DNA from: Phialophora verrucosa
Lineage: Eukaryota; Ascomycota; Eurotiomycetes; Chaetothyriales; Herpotrichiellaceae
NCBI GenBank assembly: GCA_002099365.1
Contig: MSED01000008.1
Location: forward strand, 1,054,001 to 1,118,000
Length of the DNA: 64,000 nt
Reading direction: 5' to 3'
Part shown: one piece after another, positions 20,508 to 31,683 of the stretch
Position numbering within the stretch: position 1 is the first letter of the stretch
Layout: each line of letters opens with the position of its first letter
The notes under the pieces: generated by a model
Database searches by the model: none
Seen by the model: the letters and a program-made list of their open reading frames with translations, nothing else
Told to the model about the DNA's origin: nothing
Made by a program: the position numbers and the translations under genes

Positions 20508-22077
20508 TTTTGCAGCAGTAAGAAGGTGCTCGATCTCGAGACTCAGAAGGCAAAACTTCAACTGAACATATACCAGATATACTGGCACAGGAAGAGGAAG
20601 AAGACCTAAGAGCGCGGGTAATGCTCCTTTTGTGCCACACACCCCTCATCGAAAACCTCTCATGGTCCATTCTCTTTTCACGGAGAGCTCGCTCCGTTGG
20701 TGGATAGCGCGGTATAGGATCCCATAGTATCGCACCAGTTTTTTCCACTCTGGGCCCAACGACCTCGTTCCCACTGGACACAGCACAGCATTGAGGTGCG
20801 TTTCCTAACCAAGCACAAGTATCTCCGCCAAAGCGAATCAGAGCACAGCTCCGAGAAGGAAGATTTTTCCAACAACCAGGCATTTGTCCGTCATCTGAAA
20901 GCGGTCTCGTGTCCGATATAACAGACCTGGATCGAGTCATTGTGATAGTTCGGCGCTGGACATTTCGCTGTGGAGCTGGACAAAGACCGTACGACTTATC
21001 AGATTAGATTGATAAAATCCGCTTGATTAGATTGGATGAGTGAAAGATTTTTGCATCAGATAAGGAATCCGCTGCTGTCGGCGCTGAGAAGCCACGGACA
21101 CTCTCCGAAGCGCTCTCGGATATATGCCCATGATCAAGCATCACAAGACATGACCAGTTCGAGAGCGAGAGTGGTTCAGATTTGTTGCATCATGAATCAA
21201 GCTCAAAAGCCAAGAGATATCGCTTGAAGAGATTGTCGATCCAGGCAGGGCACAAACACAAGACACAAAACTCAGTGCCAACGTGCAACGGAAGCGGTAC
21301 TGTATAAGTCGGACTGAATCGGGGCCTAATTTTCTGAGGTGGGCAAGATCCAGGGTATATATGGAACAAGGTGCAGCACGCATGAACTTACCATCATCTC
21401 CATCTCGAGGTAGAATAGGTCAGGCTCACTGAGATAACGTAAGAGTCACTGGCCAGCATCCGCTTTCGGAGTTTCACGGGCTCATTGCGTGCATGAATGG
21501 AGCTCTTGGATACCATACGTGGGTGTGCAGCTTGTTAAAGAAGACCGAAGGAGCCAAAGAAGAGGTGTATGCGTATGAACTAAGTGGCCGGCGGACGACG
21601 TACAAATCAACCTAAGGGCGTCGAGGCAAGGGCAACGTAAAGTGCAACTGAGCTGGTGGGTTGAAGGAAGTAAGAATCGTGAGCAGGGCTCTTAGAAGCG
21701 GCTTGGCTGGCGTGAGGCGCACGTGAGCCCAGAGTTGTTGTTCCTCATCTTTGCTGGCCAAGTTTGCTGATATTATCGTTCGCATCTCTCTGGCATGTTG
21801 ATTTCACATATTATCGCGGCTGAAGCTTTTTGAATGTCCCAGTGACGTCTCCATGATGGAATCATATGGACACAACTGCCCAGCGTGCCAGCCCACCACG
21901 ACACCTGGGCCTCTCCTAAATAATGGCATGAGGATGACTTCGGTTCCCGCATGGACTTTTATTATGCCTGTGCCGGAACATCCTGTGCAAGACCCTGCTG
22001 AAACGCTCCCACCAAACGTGCCAACCAGGTTATGGCACACGTGATCAATTCTGATAATGCTGCTTCGCAGTGATTCC
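20508..22077. other. Intergenic, about 1.6 kb
   Basis: This is the upstream region of the b561 gene and downstream region of the PAP2 gene. A 10-bp direct repeat, gattagattg, occurs at 21002-21011 and 21025-21034. Long minus-strand frames here lack family similarity and overlap b561 coding sequence. No gene is supported. Confidence 0.5.
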
Positions 22078-23341
22078 CTAAACTCGATCCGTTGCAACCA
22101 TTTCTGTTGATTCCCGCTGATCAGCCATACCAGGTCCAGTGACGAATCTGCCTCTTTCCGAATCTCCCAGGTGCGTGCCGAACCTCGCAGCCTCCCACCC
22201 TTCGTCTCCGACGTAGTTGGGGCGTCCAACACCCAGCCAGAACGCACGAGCTCGACTGCGAGCGCCCCAGGCCCACCCGGCCCCGCCTTGAATGGGCAAA
22301 TGATACCACCGAAAGCCGAGCCACGCTGTGAATATGCCAAGGAGGGAGCCCGAAATGATGTCGAACCCGTGATGGCGGTAGTCGAACCAACGAGAGATTG
22401 AAACAAACAAGGCAGTTGCGATAGGGACGAATGCAATGATAAGAAGATATATGGGAGGCGCAGCTGCTTGATTGCGAGGAGGGTGGATTCGTGAAGAGGA
22501 GGTTGACTGCGAATTCTTTCTCGGTCTGGCGTCACCGTCTGTTTCTTCGTCGAACGTCGAGATGTATCGCTGACTGTCAGAGCCGGGCAATAGGAAAGGA
22601 ATTTGGACGGCGAATTTGGCACAGATGAACAAGCAGAGGTAGAGCATGCCCGCCCAGATGAAGCTCGAATGGCCGGATGGCCAGCTAGCGAACGCGTTAC
22701 GCAGCTTGCCTTGGTCTGTCTGTCGGCAGATATGCCAGTCGACGATGATCGGGACAGCAGAGTCCAAAGATGTCCCTAGTCCCCCAACCTGATGTCTGCG
22801 TATGGATTCAGGGCTCAAGTCTGGGTCGCAAACGGCCAGCAGAAAGGGTCGAGGTTTGCCCGCGAGGTCTTTCAGACCCTCGGTGATGACAAAGGCGCCT
22901 GACAGGGCCACACCGAGGCCCATCCATGCTGCGTTCCATTCCCAGAGCTTTCTACGCCAGATGAGCGCCCTCGGAGTGTTTCTATCGGCAGTCGGACCGG
23001 GTACGAAGAGTAACGAGATGGCAGCCGTAATAATTCCTGGCGCCACGATGGCAATAACCATGACAATGGGGACGGTAACGGTATCATCGTGGTAAGGGAA
23101 CGAGATGTTTGGGTCTTGAAGTGAGAAGTTGTGTTTGTTTCCATGGACTCTGGAAAGGCCACCGCCGACGGCAAAAGCCGCTCTGTCGGATCAGTCAGTC
23201 TGCGTCCAATAAAAGTGAGCGCGAGTCTTTATGCACCTACAGGATTAAAATCCAGTCAAGCAGATAAGATGCAACCAGGCGTTTCGAGACGTGCCTCACG
23301 CCTGCAGCGAAGCTGTTGACGGATCTGGCTGCGGCAGCCAT
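22078..23341 (-). CDS. PAP2-superfamily phosphatase (lipid phosphate phosphatase type)
   Basis: Multi-pass membrane phosphatase of the LPP/DPP1 type, removing phosphate from phosphatidate, lysophosphatidate or diacylglycerol pyrophosphate. Two exons (23241-23341 and 22078-23182) give 401 aa. All three PAP2 motifs are present: KDLAGKPRP (138-146), PSGHSS (202-207) with the catalytic histidine, and SRWFDYRHHGFD (297-308). About six membrane helices are predictable. The first spans the intron junction (ASYLLDWILILAAFAVGG). A hydrophilic Ser/Arg-rich loop sits between motifs 2 and 3 (about residues 240-275), longer than in yeast Dpp1. The intron is 58 nt with GTAGGT donor and ACAG acceptor. The cytosolic C-terminal tail is Gly/Arg rich. 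Confidence 0.9.
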
Positions 23342-24008
23342 TTGTGGTAAATGAGCACGCGACAGAAATTCGTGAGGGGGAATCAGAGAACTTCTTATCC
23401 CAACCTGCCACAGGAGGGCACTCAGTAACTTGTAGAAATTACGACTCCGTTCCCGCCGAGTGGAGCACGGTGGCTTGGCCTTCTTGTCGTCTCACAAAGG
23501 TAGACAAATGACTCGTTGTCTCAGTGTGGCCTTGACTCTGGCGCTGCTTCAGCTCATGCGACCATTGCACGCCGGTGCGCGTGGACGGACGGCGGCCCAC
23601 ACTGAGAAAAAGGAAGATGGAGCCGAAGACGTAATCCAAGAGGCGCCGAAACAACCTGCAACGCTGCCCTTCCCTTAAGGCCGCTCGCATGGGAAAGTGG
23701 AAGCTGCGCGGCGGCGGCTGTGCACACGGAACTTTCAGTCAGCCATTCACCTGGGTCGGGTGACAAACTGCCACGCGGTCCAGAACGAGGGGGGGGCAGT
23801 GCGCGGCTCCAACATTTGAGTGGAGTGCCAGCACAACCTCCCCTGTCTTCTGAGTGCGGTGTACTCGTATGCGCCGAGCGTCCTTCCAGTTTCAGCTCAG
23901 TGATCTCAGCACAAACGAACCCGACGTATATCCATATTTGGTCTTGATGACATTTACGGAGTATATCAACATAAATCTTCCATGCACGGAGTACAGCCCC
24001 ACCATTAT
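23342..24008. other. Intergenic between PAP2 and aldo-keto reductase genes
   Basis: 667 bp. Two copies of the acggagta word occur near 23956 and 23986. No gene is supported. Confidence 0.5.
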
Positions 24009-25257
24009 CTACTTCTTCCCATCCAGATCAGCGTAGAAATTCCACCTGAACGATTCTGACGGATCGTTGAACCTCATCTTCTTGTCAAGCGCATCGACCT
24101 TCTTGACGTCCTCGGCGTCCAGCTTGAAGTCGCCCTCAAAGTTCGCCTTGATGCGTGACGGAGTCTTTGATTTGGGGATTACTGGTTGGGTTGTTAGTAT
24201 ACAAGACGGACTCGTGCATGAAGATCCTGAGGAGCCCGGTACAGGCTGTAGGGAGCACTCACCTGAGTGGCCTCTGGCGATACCCCAAGCAAGTGCGACT
24301 TGCGCACCGCTCTTGCCGTATTTTCTCCCGATGTCTTTCAGGACCGGATCGTCGATCAGTTTGCCCATGTTCTTGCCCTTGTCGTAAATCTCATTTTGAT
24401 TGCCGAACGGAGAGTACTGAGTAATGTGGATGCCTTTCGATTTGTGAAACGCCGCAAAGTCCGGTTGGCTAAGGTATGGATGCATTTCAAGTTGATGTGC
24501 GGCTGGCACGATGGACGTCTCCTTGAGCAGTCTTTCTAGCTCGGCCTTCGAGAAGTTGGATATGCCTATTGCGCGGCATTTTCCACTCGCAACAAGCTTC
24601 TCCATTGCCTTGTAGGTGTCAACATAGTCGAAATCGCCTGGAAGGATTTTGTCGTCCTTCTTGGGCATCAGCTTATCGCCTCGGGCGAACGGTGAGGGCC
24701 AGTGCATAAGGAAGAGATCGAGGTAGTCCGTTTGGAGGTCCTTCAGTGAAGCATCACATGCTTTCTCTACGTCATCTGGATGGTGCGAGTTATTCCAGAG
24801 CTTTGTTGTGATGAATATGTCGCTTCGAGGAATGCCACTCTTCTTGATGCCTTTCGCGACACCGGGTTCGGTGCCATATCTTTTCAAGGTCAGAAAATGA
24901 AAGGCGCCACAAAGTCAGGGCCGAGTAACCACTCACATTCGTGCTGTGTTGATATGTCTGTAGCCTACACTGAGCGCTTCAGCTACAGCGCCTTCTTGTG
25001 CCTCTTTGTCCTATTGTCACAGCACGCCTTGGAGTAAGTTTCGTGTCATGGTGTTGGCTTGCCACTGCTTCACACCGGCTCGTACAAGAGTCTAGGCTTA
25101 CCTGCCATGTTCCAAAACCTATAGCTGGAATCTCTGTCCCTGTGTTCAGCTGAAACTGTGTTTTCGTGTATCCCACTACCGATCTTCTCTGACTACCGAT
25201 CTGGCGTGATATTCGACCTAGCGTCAGTGCAGACTGTCTGGTACATTTGGACAGCAT
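24009..25257 (-). CDS. Aldo-keto reductase with catalytic Asp replaced by Asn
   Basis: NAD(P)H-dependent oxidoreductase of the AKR superfamily (TIM barrel). Four exons (25102-25257, 24937-25010, 24263-24879 and 24009-24181) give 339 aa. Seen: an Arg/Ser-rich leader of about 30 residues that could be a mitochondrial presequence; GTEIPAIGFGTWQ; GYRHINTARIYGTE; ITTKLW (catalytic Lys); LFLMHWP (catalytic His); GISNFSKAELERLL; YSPFGNQN; and the coenzyme motif VIPKSKTPSRI. The standard active-site sequence is HIDTA..Y, but here the Asp codon reads AAC (Asn), so one member of the Asp-Tyr-Lys-His tetrad is missing. That usually lowers turnover strongly. The frame is otherwise intact. Substrate is unknown; fungal relatives reduce glyceraldehyde, xylose or 2-keto acids. 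Confidence 0.88.
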
Positions 25258-26142
25258 GGTCTGCTACCGGTTATGAGAGGAGAGGATGAGATTCGTTCTA
25301 GTTCGGTCGTGGGTTAAACGACAATCCAGAGGTATGGACTTCAATAGTAGTCTTCCAGCAAAGGCACGAAACGAGTAGACCGTCAAGGACTGTTGCTGAT
25401 GTCATTGAAAACAGTTCCCCCGGCGACGGATAATAAATCCGGTCGCCCCAGAAGCCGTTCTTTGCCGTCCGAACTTCTGACCTTGGATTTGTTCTTCTCT
25501 CAGAGGAGCTGTTACTATGTACACGGTAAAGGCATTTGTTGGACTGTACTCATCCAGACACATTCTACCAAGCATCGGTACCGTTGTTGGTCAGGTGTCC
25601 AGTCTCCACCGCGAATGTCAAGCTACAATGAATGATGAAGTTGCAGTCACTTCGAGGCAGGGTGATGCCACAATTGCCTTCACGATACGTTTGTCGATGT
25701 GCCGGATACAGTAATTCCTCTATGAGGAAACCACTGCGCTTACAATCTAGGCTACTGACACGTCTAGTGACGGGTTCGCTAGTACCCGTTTGCCTCGAAC
25801 CCCCGGATCTGCCTGGACCACGTTGACAAGCAAAGGCTTTGTGCTCATGCTCAGGGTTTGGACGAATGACTGTGACGTGAGGGCACACCGGGTGTGTCGT
25901 TTATCCACCCAAATAATGCTGGGGGTGGCCCCTGCTCGGCGAGGCTGTTCTGTGCATCTACATCAGGCGCTGCATTCTTTGTTCGTTGTCCCAGGCAATG
26001 TCTGCAAACGTCACGGCATTGGTCATCTGCAAGCATACAGCAACAAAGGGCGACAAGATGGACTTTACCTATCTCAGCTGCTAGTTTGCTATTTCCCTGA
26101 GACCTCCGTTGCTATCACTACTCCAGGTGCTCTCCGAGGCAG
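25258..26142. other. Divergent intergenic region, AKR / MARVEL
   Basis: 885 bp between divergent start codons. No domain-bearing frame was found and no tRNA is recognised. Confidence 0.5.
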
Positions 26143-26970
26143 ATGACTGATCTACACACCGAGCAAGATTATATCCGGCCGGTCTCCCGCTTCTCAACTT
26201 CCACGTCGATCAGAATGGCTACCGCACTCGAAAATCGCCGGCCTGTTGTGCCCATGCCACGATGGTCGAACATAATCGGCTGCGCAAGGGCTGTTGTGGC
26301 GATTCTGGTTCTCGCCTTTACCGCCGCTGCCACCGGTATTTGGGGCGGTGCGCCAGGATTTGCTATCGCTCTGTTCACTGTAAGCTAGTACTTTGCGGCC
26401 TCCTATCACTTACCAGTGCTAACCTTGCACAAGGCTTCTGTCACACTCCTTGTCTTCGTCTACTATTTCATCGCCTTGTCCCGCAGCCCCAGCCTCTACA
26501 ACCGTTGGACCGTTCTCGGCCTCGAGAGTGTGGGTACCTTCCTCTGGCTGGTGAGTCTAGCGCTGCTGTCAGGCTGGTCTGCCCATCACCGTGGAGGACC
26601 GCCGAGTGGCTATGGTTTCTGGCGCGCTCCGTATGCGCCCTCGGATGTCGGGCTGCAGAGTCATCCGCGGAGCAACAGCAGAAGAATCGGGATCGCATTT
26701 GCCGGAACAGCTGCTGGGCTCAGCGGTCTTGAGTTGTGCGTATAACCTCTTCACCTGCAACAATTTTAGTTGCTCTCTGCTAACATCGTCGGTAGCGCGC
26801 TCTTTGCCGTCACCCTCGTCACCTTCGGTATGGGTCTCCATCAGCAGAGAAAAGAGGAACTAAGCGAAGGGGGAGCCCCTGCAGGCGGTATTTTCTCGCC
26901 AGCTACGGCTCAGCAGAAAGAGCAAGAAGTGGTAGTAACTGAGCCCAAGCCGGAACCGGGGGTTGTTTGA
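26143..26970 (+). CDS. MARVEL-domain four-helix membrane protein
   Basis: Three exons (26143-26379, 26434-26735 and 26796-26970) give 237 aa. Four membrane helices are visible: IIGCARAVVAILVLAFTAAA, ASVTLLVFVYYFIALSR, VLGLESVGTFLWLVSLALLS and FALFAVTLVTFGMGLHQQR, with short loops and both ends cytosolic. This is the arrangement of fungal MARVEL proteins, which associate with sterol-rich membrane domains. The tail (about 35 residues) is Glu/Lys/Pro rich. A second ATG 24 codons in (MATALENRR) is as likely a start as the first. Introns are 54 and 60 nt, and the second junction falls inside the fourth helix. Confidence 0.8.
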
Positions 26971-27659
26971 GGTGGATGATGTACTTAGTGCGCGGGTAGC
27001 ATTAGAGGGTGTCAGAGGCGAGTCTCAGTCGCCGTGAAGAACATAGTCCGCGAGGAAAGCCATAGCGAGATACATGTCCATAACACCGCAAAGCCGAACA
27101 TGTGCCTAGTAGCCTGTTGTCATTTCCCCACCGGTTGCAGGCTCACTCTTCCTGCGGACAAGCCGGATTTCACGGAGAAGCCGGAGAAAACCACGGAGGT
27201 CAGCGCCTGCCAAGTCATGATTACATGTTCTGCCGCTTTTCCAATGAGCTCGGTGCGAGGACTGACTCCCCCTTCGAACCTCTCTTGTGGGCTGCCCAGG
27301 CGAAACAAGCCGTGTGCTGCAGCTATGATTCGGCGGCAAGGTGTCCATCTACAGATACAAGATCACCGGCGGCACTCCAGGTACCTCGGGGCATGTTTCC
27401 GACACAATGAGCGGGGTTTGGTATTGTCACTTTCTACACGGGTGAGGTACCTTTTTTTACTGTTCCTCACTTTCGCCGTTGTCGACACTTCGCCTTGTAC
27501 GTCGTAATCATTTGAAGGTCTATATATGTTCGTATATGCCTCCTTCTCGAAGTAGCTCTGTCAAACCTCTTTTACCTTGTTATTTCCCTAGCTTTTCTTC
27601 CTCTCCATGAGCCTGGGCTTTGGTGCGTCCGATTTAGACACCATTGCGATCACAACGCC
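26971..27659. other. Intergenic upstream of the MFS gene
   Basis: 689 bp. The last 100 bp are pyrimidine-rich (27560-27610), as in many fungal promoters. No gene is supported. Confidence 0.5.
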
Positions 27660-29312
27660 ATGTTGGAGAGGAACGCCGCGTACGATGTTGAGACACCAAC
27701 TTCGCCGAGCTCGTCGGCGGATTTTGCGCCTGTCGAGTCGTCAACAGTCGAAAAAGTCATGACCGAGCCAGACATCGAAGAGTCCATGGACGCAAGGATC
27801 CAAAGGCTGGGAAGAGAGCGGCCGCCGGCGTTTAAAACTACATGGGCGGAATTCGCGTTCGTTTTCAGCATTATCATGTCCCAGATTATCACCGAATATT
27901 TCGTCTCTGGCTTCAACGTGTTGTTGCCGACACTCATCCGCGACCTCGATATCCCCCAAGCCTCAAGCGTTTGGCCGGCGACGGCATTTTCACTAGTCAT
28001 TGCAAGCACGCTGCTTGTCTTCGGGCGACTTGGCGACATATACGGTGGCTATCCGGTGTTCATCGCAGGCTTGACCTGGCTGCTCATTTGGAGTATTGTC
28101 TGCGGGTTCAGTACTTCGCCTATCATGATGGACTTTAGCCGAGCGCTTCAAGGCCTGGGCGCCGCAGCCTATCTTCCCACCGGAGTGATGCTGATAGGCA
28201 GTGTCTATAGACCCGGTCCGCGCAAGAACATTGTCTTTGCGCTTTACGGGACATCTGCAGTCCTTGGATTTTTCGTCGGGATTTTCTTCGCCGGAGTCGT
28301 CGGCCAATATCTCTCTTGGGGATGGTATTTCTGGTTTGGCGCGATCCTTGTGGCCATCACCCTCGTCACCTCGATTTTGTCTATACAGAATGATTGGCAT
28401 GAACGGCGACAGAACAAGATACAGATGGACTGGCTGGGAACTGCGACGATAGTACCCGGTGTGGTCCTCATCGTCTTCGCGATCACCGAGTCGGCACATG
28501 CGGAACGACGCTGGCGGACACCGTATATTCCGACACTGTTCTGCCTTGGATGCATACTGCTACTCGCGGCCGTATATGTGGAAGGTTGGGTGGCCACTTT
28601 CCCGTTGCTCCCTGCCGATATCTTCACGGTACCCTGCATGAGTCAGCTTGTTATCGCCATGCTGTTCCTCTACGGTAACGTCGGCATCCTCCTTCTATAC
28701 GGCACGCAGTACTTCCAGAACATCATGGGGGCCACGCCCCTGCAGGTTGTGGCATGGTGGACCCCGATGGTCGTGGGAGGGCTCATACTAAGTACGGTGG
28801 TGGGATTTATCTTGCATCTGGTGCCTGGTCGACTCCTCTTGACACTGTCGTGTCTCGGGGCTATCGGATCCGAGTTGCTCCTAGCACTCGTTCCAGAGGG
28901 AGGGAACTACTGGGCTTGGGTCTTCCCGTCATGCATCCTTGGGACCGTTGGGATCGATCTCGCGTATAATCTGATGTCTGTTTTCATAACGACGCAACTG
29001 CCCAAGGCAAGACAGGGCCTGGCCGGTGGTCTTATTAACTCCGTTCTACAGCTCGGAATAGCCCTCCTTGTGGGCTGCAGCGACATTATCCAGTCATACA
29101 CGGTCGAGGCATCTGGGCTGAGGGATAGTTACAAGAACACTTTCTGGTTCGGCGTGGCATGCGGCGGCGCGGCTCTGGTCCTGGTGGCGATTTGGGGGAG
29201 AGTACCCAAAGCAAGGAGCGACCTGACGGCGGATGAGAAGCTGGAGCTGCAGCGCGAAGCCACGAGGCTGTCAGAAGCCTCCCGGAACGAGCAAGGTGCT
29301 GTCCGACATTAA
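27660..29312 (+). CDS. MFS drug:H+ antiporter (DHA14-like)
   Basis: Single-exon transporter of 550 aa with a Ser/Thr-rich cytosolic N-terminus of about 60 residues, then a membrane region long enough for about 14 helices. Motif A in the loop after helix 2 is FGRLGDIYGG (about 121-130). A motif-C-like stretch is YGTSAVLGFFVGIFFAGVVG (antiporter-type Gly/Pro pattern), and ALQGLGAAAYLPTGVM is helix 4. It resembles yeast Atr1-type aminotriazole/boron exporters and fungal secondary-metabolite exporters. The plasma membrane is the expected site. No biosynthetic cluster surrounds it, so a general detoxification role is more likely than export of a specific product. Confidence 0.87.
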   Translation: MLERNAAYDVETPTSPSSSADFAPVESSTVEKVMTEPDIEESMDARIQRLGRERPPAFKTTWAEFAFVFSIIMSQIITEYFVSGFNVLLPTLIRDLDIPQASSVWPATAFSLVIASTLLVFGRLGDIYGGYPVFIAGLTWLLIWSIVCGFSTSPIMMDFSRALQGLGAAAYLPTGVMLIGSVYRPGPRKNIVFALYGTSAVLGFFVGIFFAGVVGQYLSWGWYFWFGAILVAITLVTSILSIQNDWHERRQNKIQMDWLGTATIVPGVVLIVFAITESAHAERRWRTPYIPTLFCLGCILLLAAVYVEGWVATFPLLPADIFTVPCMSQLVIAMLFLYGNVGILLLYGTQYFQNIMGATPLQVVAWWTPMVVGGLILSTVVGFILHLVPGRLLLTLSCLGAIGSELLLALVPEGGNYWAWVFPSCILGTVGIDLAYNLMSVFITTQLPKARQGLAGGLINSVLQLGIALLVGCSDIIQSYTVEASGLRDSYKNTFWFGVACGGAALVLVAIWGRVPKARSDLTADEKLELQREATRLSEASRNEQGAVRH

Positions 29313-30099
29313 TGTGTTTGGTAGTCGGCTTCGAGCATAGCGGCGGAGTTGCCTGGATAAAGCGCAAATAGACCTATACTGCCTCCTCTCATGCACTCGA
29401 CTGATCTATCTTTGTTGAGATGACTGACTCTCTGGCTTCGCACAGCCAGATGTAAAGCCCCTTTTAGTTTAGCGCCTGCCTTTGAAATCATCCAATCAGG
29501 TGGCCGGCTTCATCTCTCTCTTTCAGCTGAGGCGAATCTCAGGCGGCGCTGTTCCATCAACCCTTTCCACATTGTAATCAGTCTCCGGCTTCGAGCGTTG
29601 TTTGAAGTGTCCACCGCATGAGCCCCCAAGATCCTGCGACAGCCACATGAGCCTATGAGCCGGGGGGAAAGATTGTTATGGGATGACATCAAGCCAGCGT
29701 TTCCAGCCACAATCGCCTGGTAGTGCGGACCGCTTAGCCACCCCACCTCACGCCCACCGAGAGTGAGCAGCACGAAGGGAAAGCCGTAGGAGCGCTCGGC
29801 CTTCTGCTCTGGACTTTTGTGTGCCCGGTACTCTTCACATCTAGTGCGACGCGCGATAGAAGATTGCTGGCCCAATTCCGAGGACCCGTCCGTAGTCTTT
29901 ACGTCTCCACCTTCGGTGCGAAGCCGGTACACTGAAGATACCAAAGGACCTCAACGCACTTCTCTTCTAGGAACAATCATTTCACTCGAGAGGGGCACTT
30001 GCAGCGGAGAAGGATCCCCGTTGCCTGGCTTTGTAACCGTCATGCGAGGCTGTTTCTTTGTGTTCTGCCTCGCAAACGGAAGGATTCACAACTGTGACA
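29313..30099. other. Intergenic
   Basis: 787 bp between the MFS stop and the next start codon. Small frames have no recognisable content. Confidence 0.5.
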
Positions 30100-31683
30100 A
30101 TGGGTGACAGTGAGGACGAACACGGCAAGCGGAATTTGATCACAAGGCTTTGGACAGCCTGTGCCCACCTGCTTCGATTGCATCGCTCGGACGACCCCCA
30201 GAATCCCACAACATACATAACCCCCGAGTTTCCCACGGGCGAAATCTCTCGAAGTCCACCTAGGGAGCAAGCCAGAACCCACGCCGACCAAGCGCACAGG
30301 ATGAAGACGCTACATGAGATCATTGACGACGGATCATTCTGGCTGCTGCCAGACCGAGACGTCCTCGAGTTGATCAAATTGGAGTTTCCACAGGAACTCG
30401 AACGACTGAAGAACGCGACGTTTGTACGCAGCTCCAACGCGCCTCGTCCCGCAGGGCCTTCGATTGCCGAAACGCTATACGGGCAGGATTACGCTGAGAT
30501 CAATCGCACTCTGGTCGGCGTGCTCGCCCTTCGCTGGCTCCATAACGACGACTATGACCGTTTCGTCGGCACACAGGCGCCACCACCCATCGTGCTGAGG
30601 CGCGAATCTTTCGCATGGCTTCGAAGTCTCTTCGACAAGGGCCTCAAATCCACAGAAGACACATACACGCTGATTGTCTCGATGGTCACCAATGACCTGG
30701 GCAAAGATCCAGCCCTCGCGGCGGATTATGCGAAGAAAGTGGGCGTCGATATCTCGAAAGTCAACCACGACATGATCCTCTACCATGCGGTCGAAGCGGG
30801 GATGGTGCCTGCGTTAGATCGTCTATCGCAGCAGGCCAGAGATTACCTCTTGCTGGGCATCAAGCTTGGCTCGGAGTTCAACTTCGGACAACTCGCGCAG
30901 GCGGAGAACGCTCCGGCTTCGCTGTCGGGTCTGCTGGACATGCGCGGCCACGACCGGGCCTTCGAAATGCGCTTCATGGAGCAGATCCTGGACCTCGCGG
31001 GCGCGGCCGGCCACGAAGACTGGACTTGCGCCAAGAAGATGATCGAGCCGATCTTCCAGTCGTACCGAAACGTCTACGACGTGGCCCACGGCATCATCTA
31101 CGAGGACATGCGCCTCCGCGAGGGCTACGACATTATCCTCCGTCGCAAGCTCGCTCTCCTCCATCAGGCGGGATATACGCGACAATTCGACATCACGCGG
31201 CGCCAAGATCGGGCCCTGATGCGTCTGTTCTGCCTGGGCAATACTTCGAACGCCGACAACGCGGATATTTTCTACACGGCGTTTACGGAGCGGATCCCCG
31301 ACGAAACGCGAGCGCAATTGACGCACGGCCTGAATGTGGATGGCTCGGTCGAGGAACCAGCCGTCCAACCAACTTATATACCAGCCATGCTGACCAAGGC
31401 TATGGCCAATACCGCGCACGGGTTGCACGAGGAGAAGATCACTGCCGTGGCTGCGATGTTGCGGTTCCTCGGACGGTGTTTGGTCGTCGAATCCCAGAAT
31501 CTACAGAGCCTGCCGCATGGCGTGACGGTCATCGAGCGGGACGTGAGGAAGATCATCCCCGTGCTGGAGAGCGAGCGGTTCAAAACCGATCCAGACGTGC
31601 TGGACCAGGAGAGCATACCGGAGGATCAAGTCGCGAATGTGGCGCCTGGAGTTGAGGATTTGCGTGGGGCAGAGCTCAACTGA
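30100..31683 (+). CDS. Conserved-looking soluble fungal protein, function unknown
   Basis: Single exon of 527 aa from the ATG at 30100 (upstream in-frame codons are TTG-initiated only). I recognise no domain. The protein is mostly helical and soluble, with no membrane segment or signal peptide. It has an acidic/basic N-terminus, then ALRWLHNDDYDRFVG, VNHDMILYHAVEAGMVPALD, and an Arg-rich helical part (RRKLALLHQAGYTRQF, RRQDRALMRLFCLGN). A helical C-terminus ends in an acidic tail. Codon use is GC-rich at third positions with no interruption, supporting a real, expressed gene. It may belong to a fungus-specific uncharacterised family. Confidence 0.75.
   Translation: MGDSEDEHGKRNLITRLWTACAHLLRLHRSDDPQNPTTYITPEFPTGEISRSPPREQARTHADQAHRMKTLHEIIDDGSFWLLPDRDVLELIKLEFPQELERLKNATFVRSSNAPRPAGPSIAETLYGQDYAEINRTLVGVLALRWLHNDDYDRFVGTQAPPPIVLRRESFAWLRSLFDKGLKSTEDTYTLIVSMVTNDLGKDPALAADYAKKVGVDISKVNHDMILYHAVEAGMVPALDRLSQQARDYLLLGIKLGSEFNFGQLAQAENAPASLSGLLDMRGHDRAFEMRFMEQILDLAGAAGHEDWTCAKKMIEPIFQSYRNVYDVAHGIIYEDMRLREGYDIILRRKLALLHQAGYTRQFDITRRQDRALMRLFCLGNTSNADNADIFYTAFTERIPDETRAQLTHGLNVDGSVEEPAVQPTYIPAMLTKAMANTAHGLHEEKITAVAAMLRFLGRCLVVESQNLQSLPHGVTVIERDVRKIIPVLESERFKTDPDVLDQESIPEDQVANVAPGVEDLRGAELN

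Noticed and set aside
20065..20940. 291-codon minus-strand frame
   Set aside because: Overlaps cytochrome b561 exons in another frame and has no recognisable motifs.
21804..22622. 272-codon minus-strand frame
   Set aside because: Shadow of the PAP2 gene's second exon.
25780..25815. tctcgaaccccc-like word resembling a tRNA T-arm
   Set aside because: No matching acceptor stem or A-box at the right distance.
19606..29312. Possible secondary-metabolite cluster (b561, AKR, MFS)
   Set aside because: No synthase, P450 or dedicated regulator among them; genes are widely spaced with mixed housekeeping neighbours.
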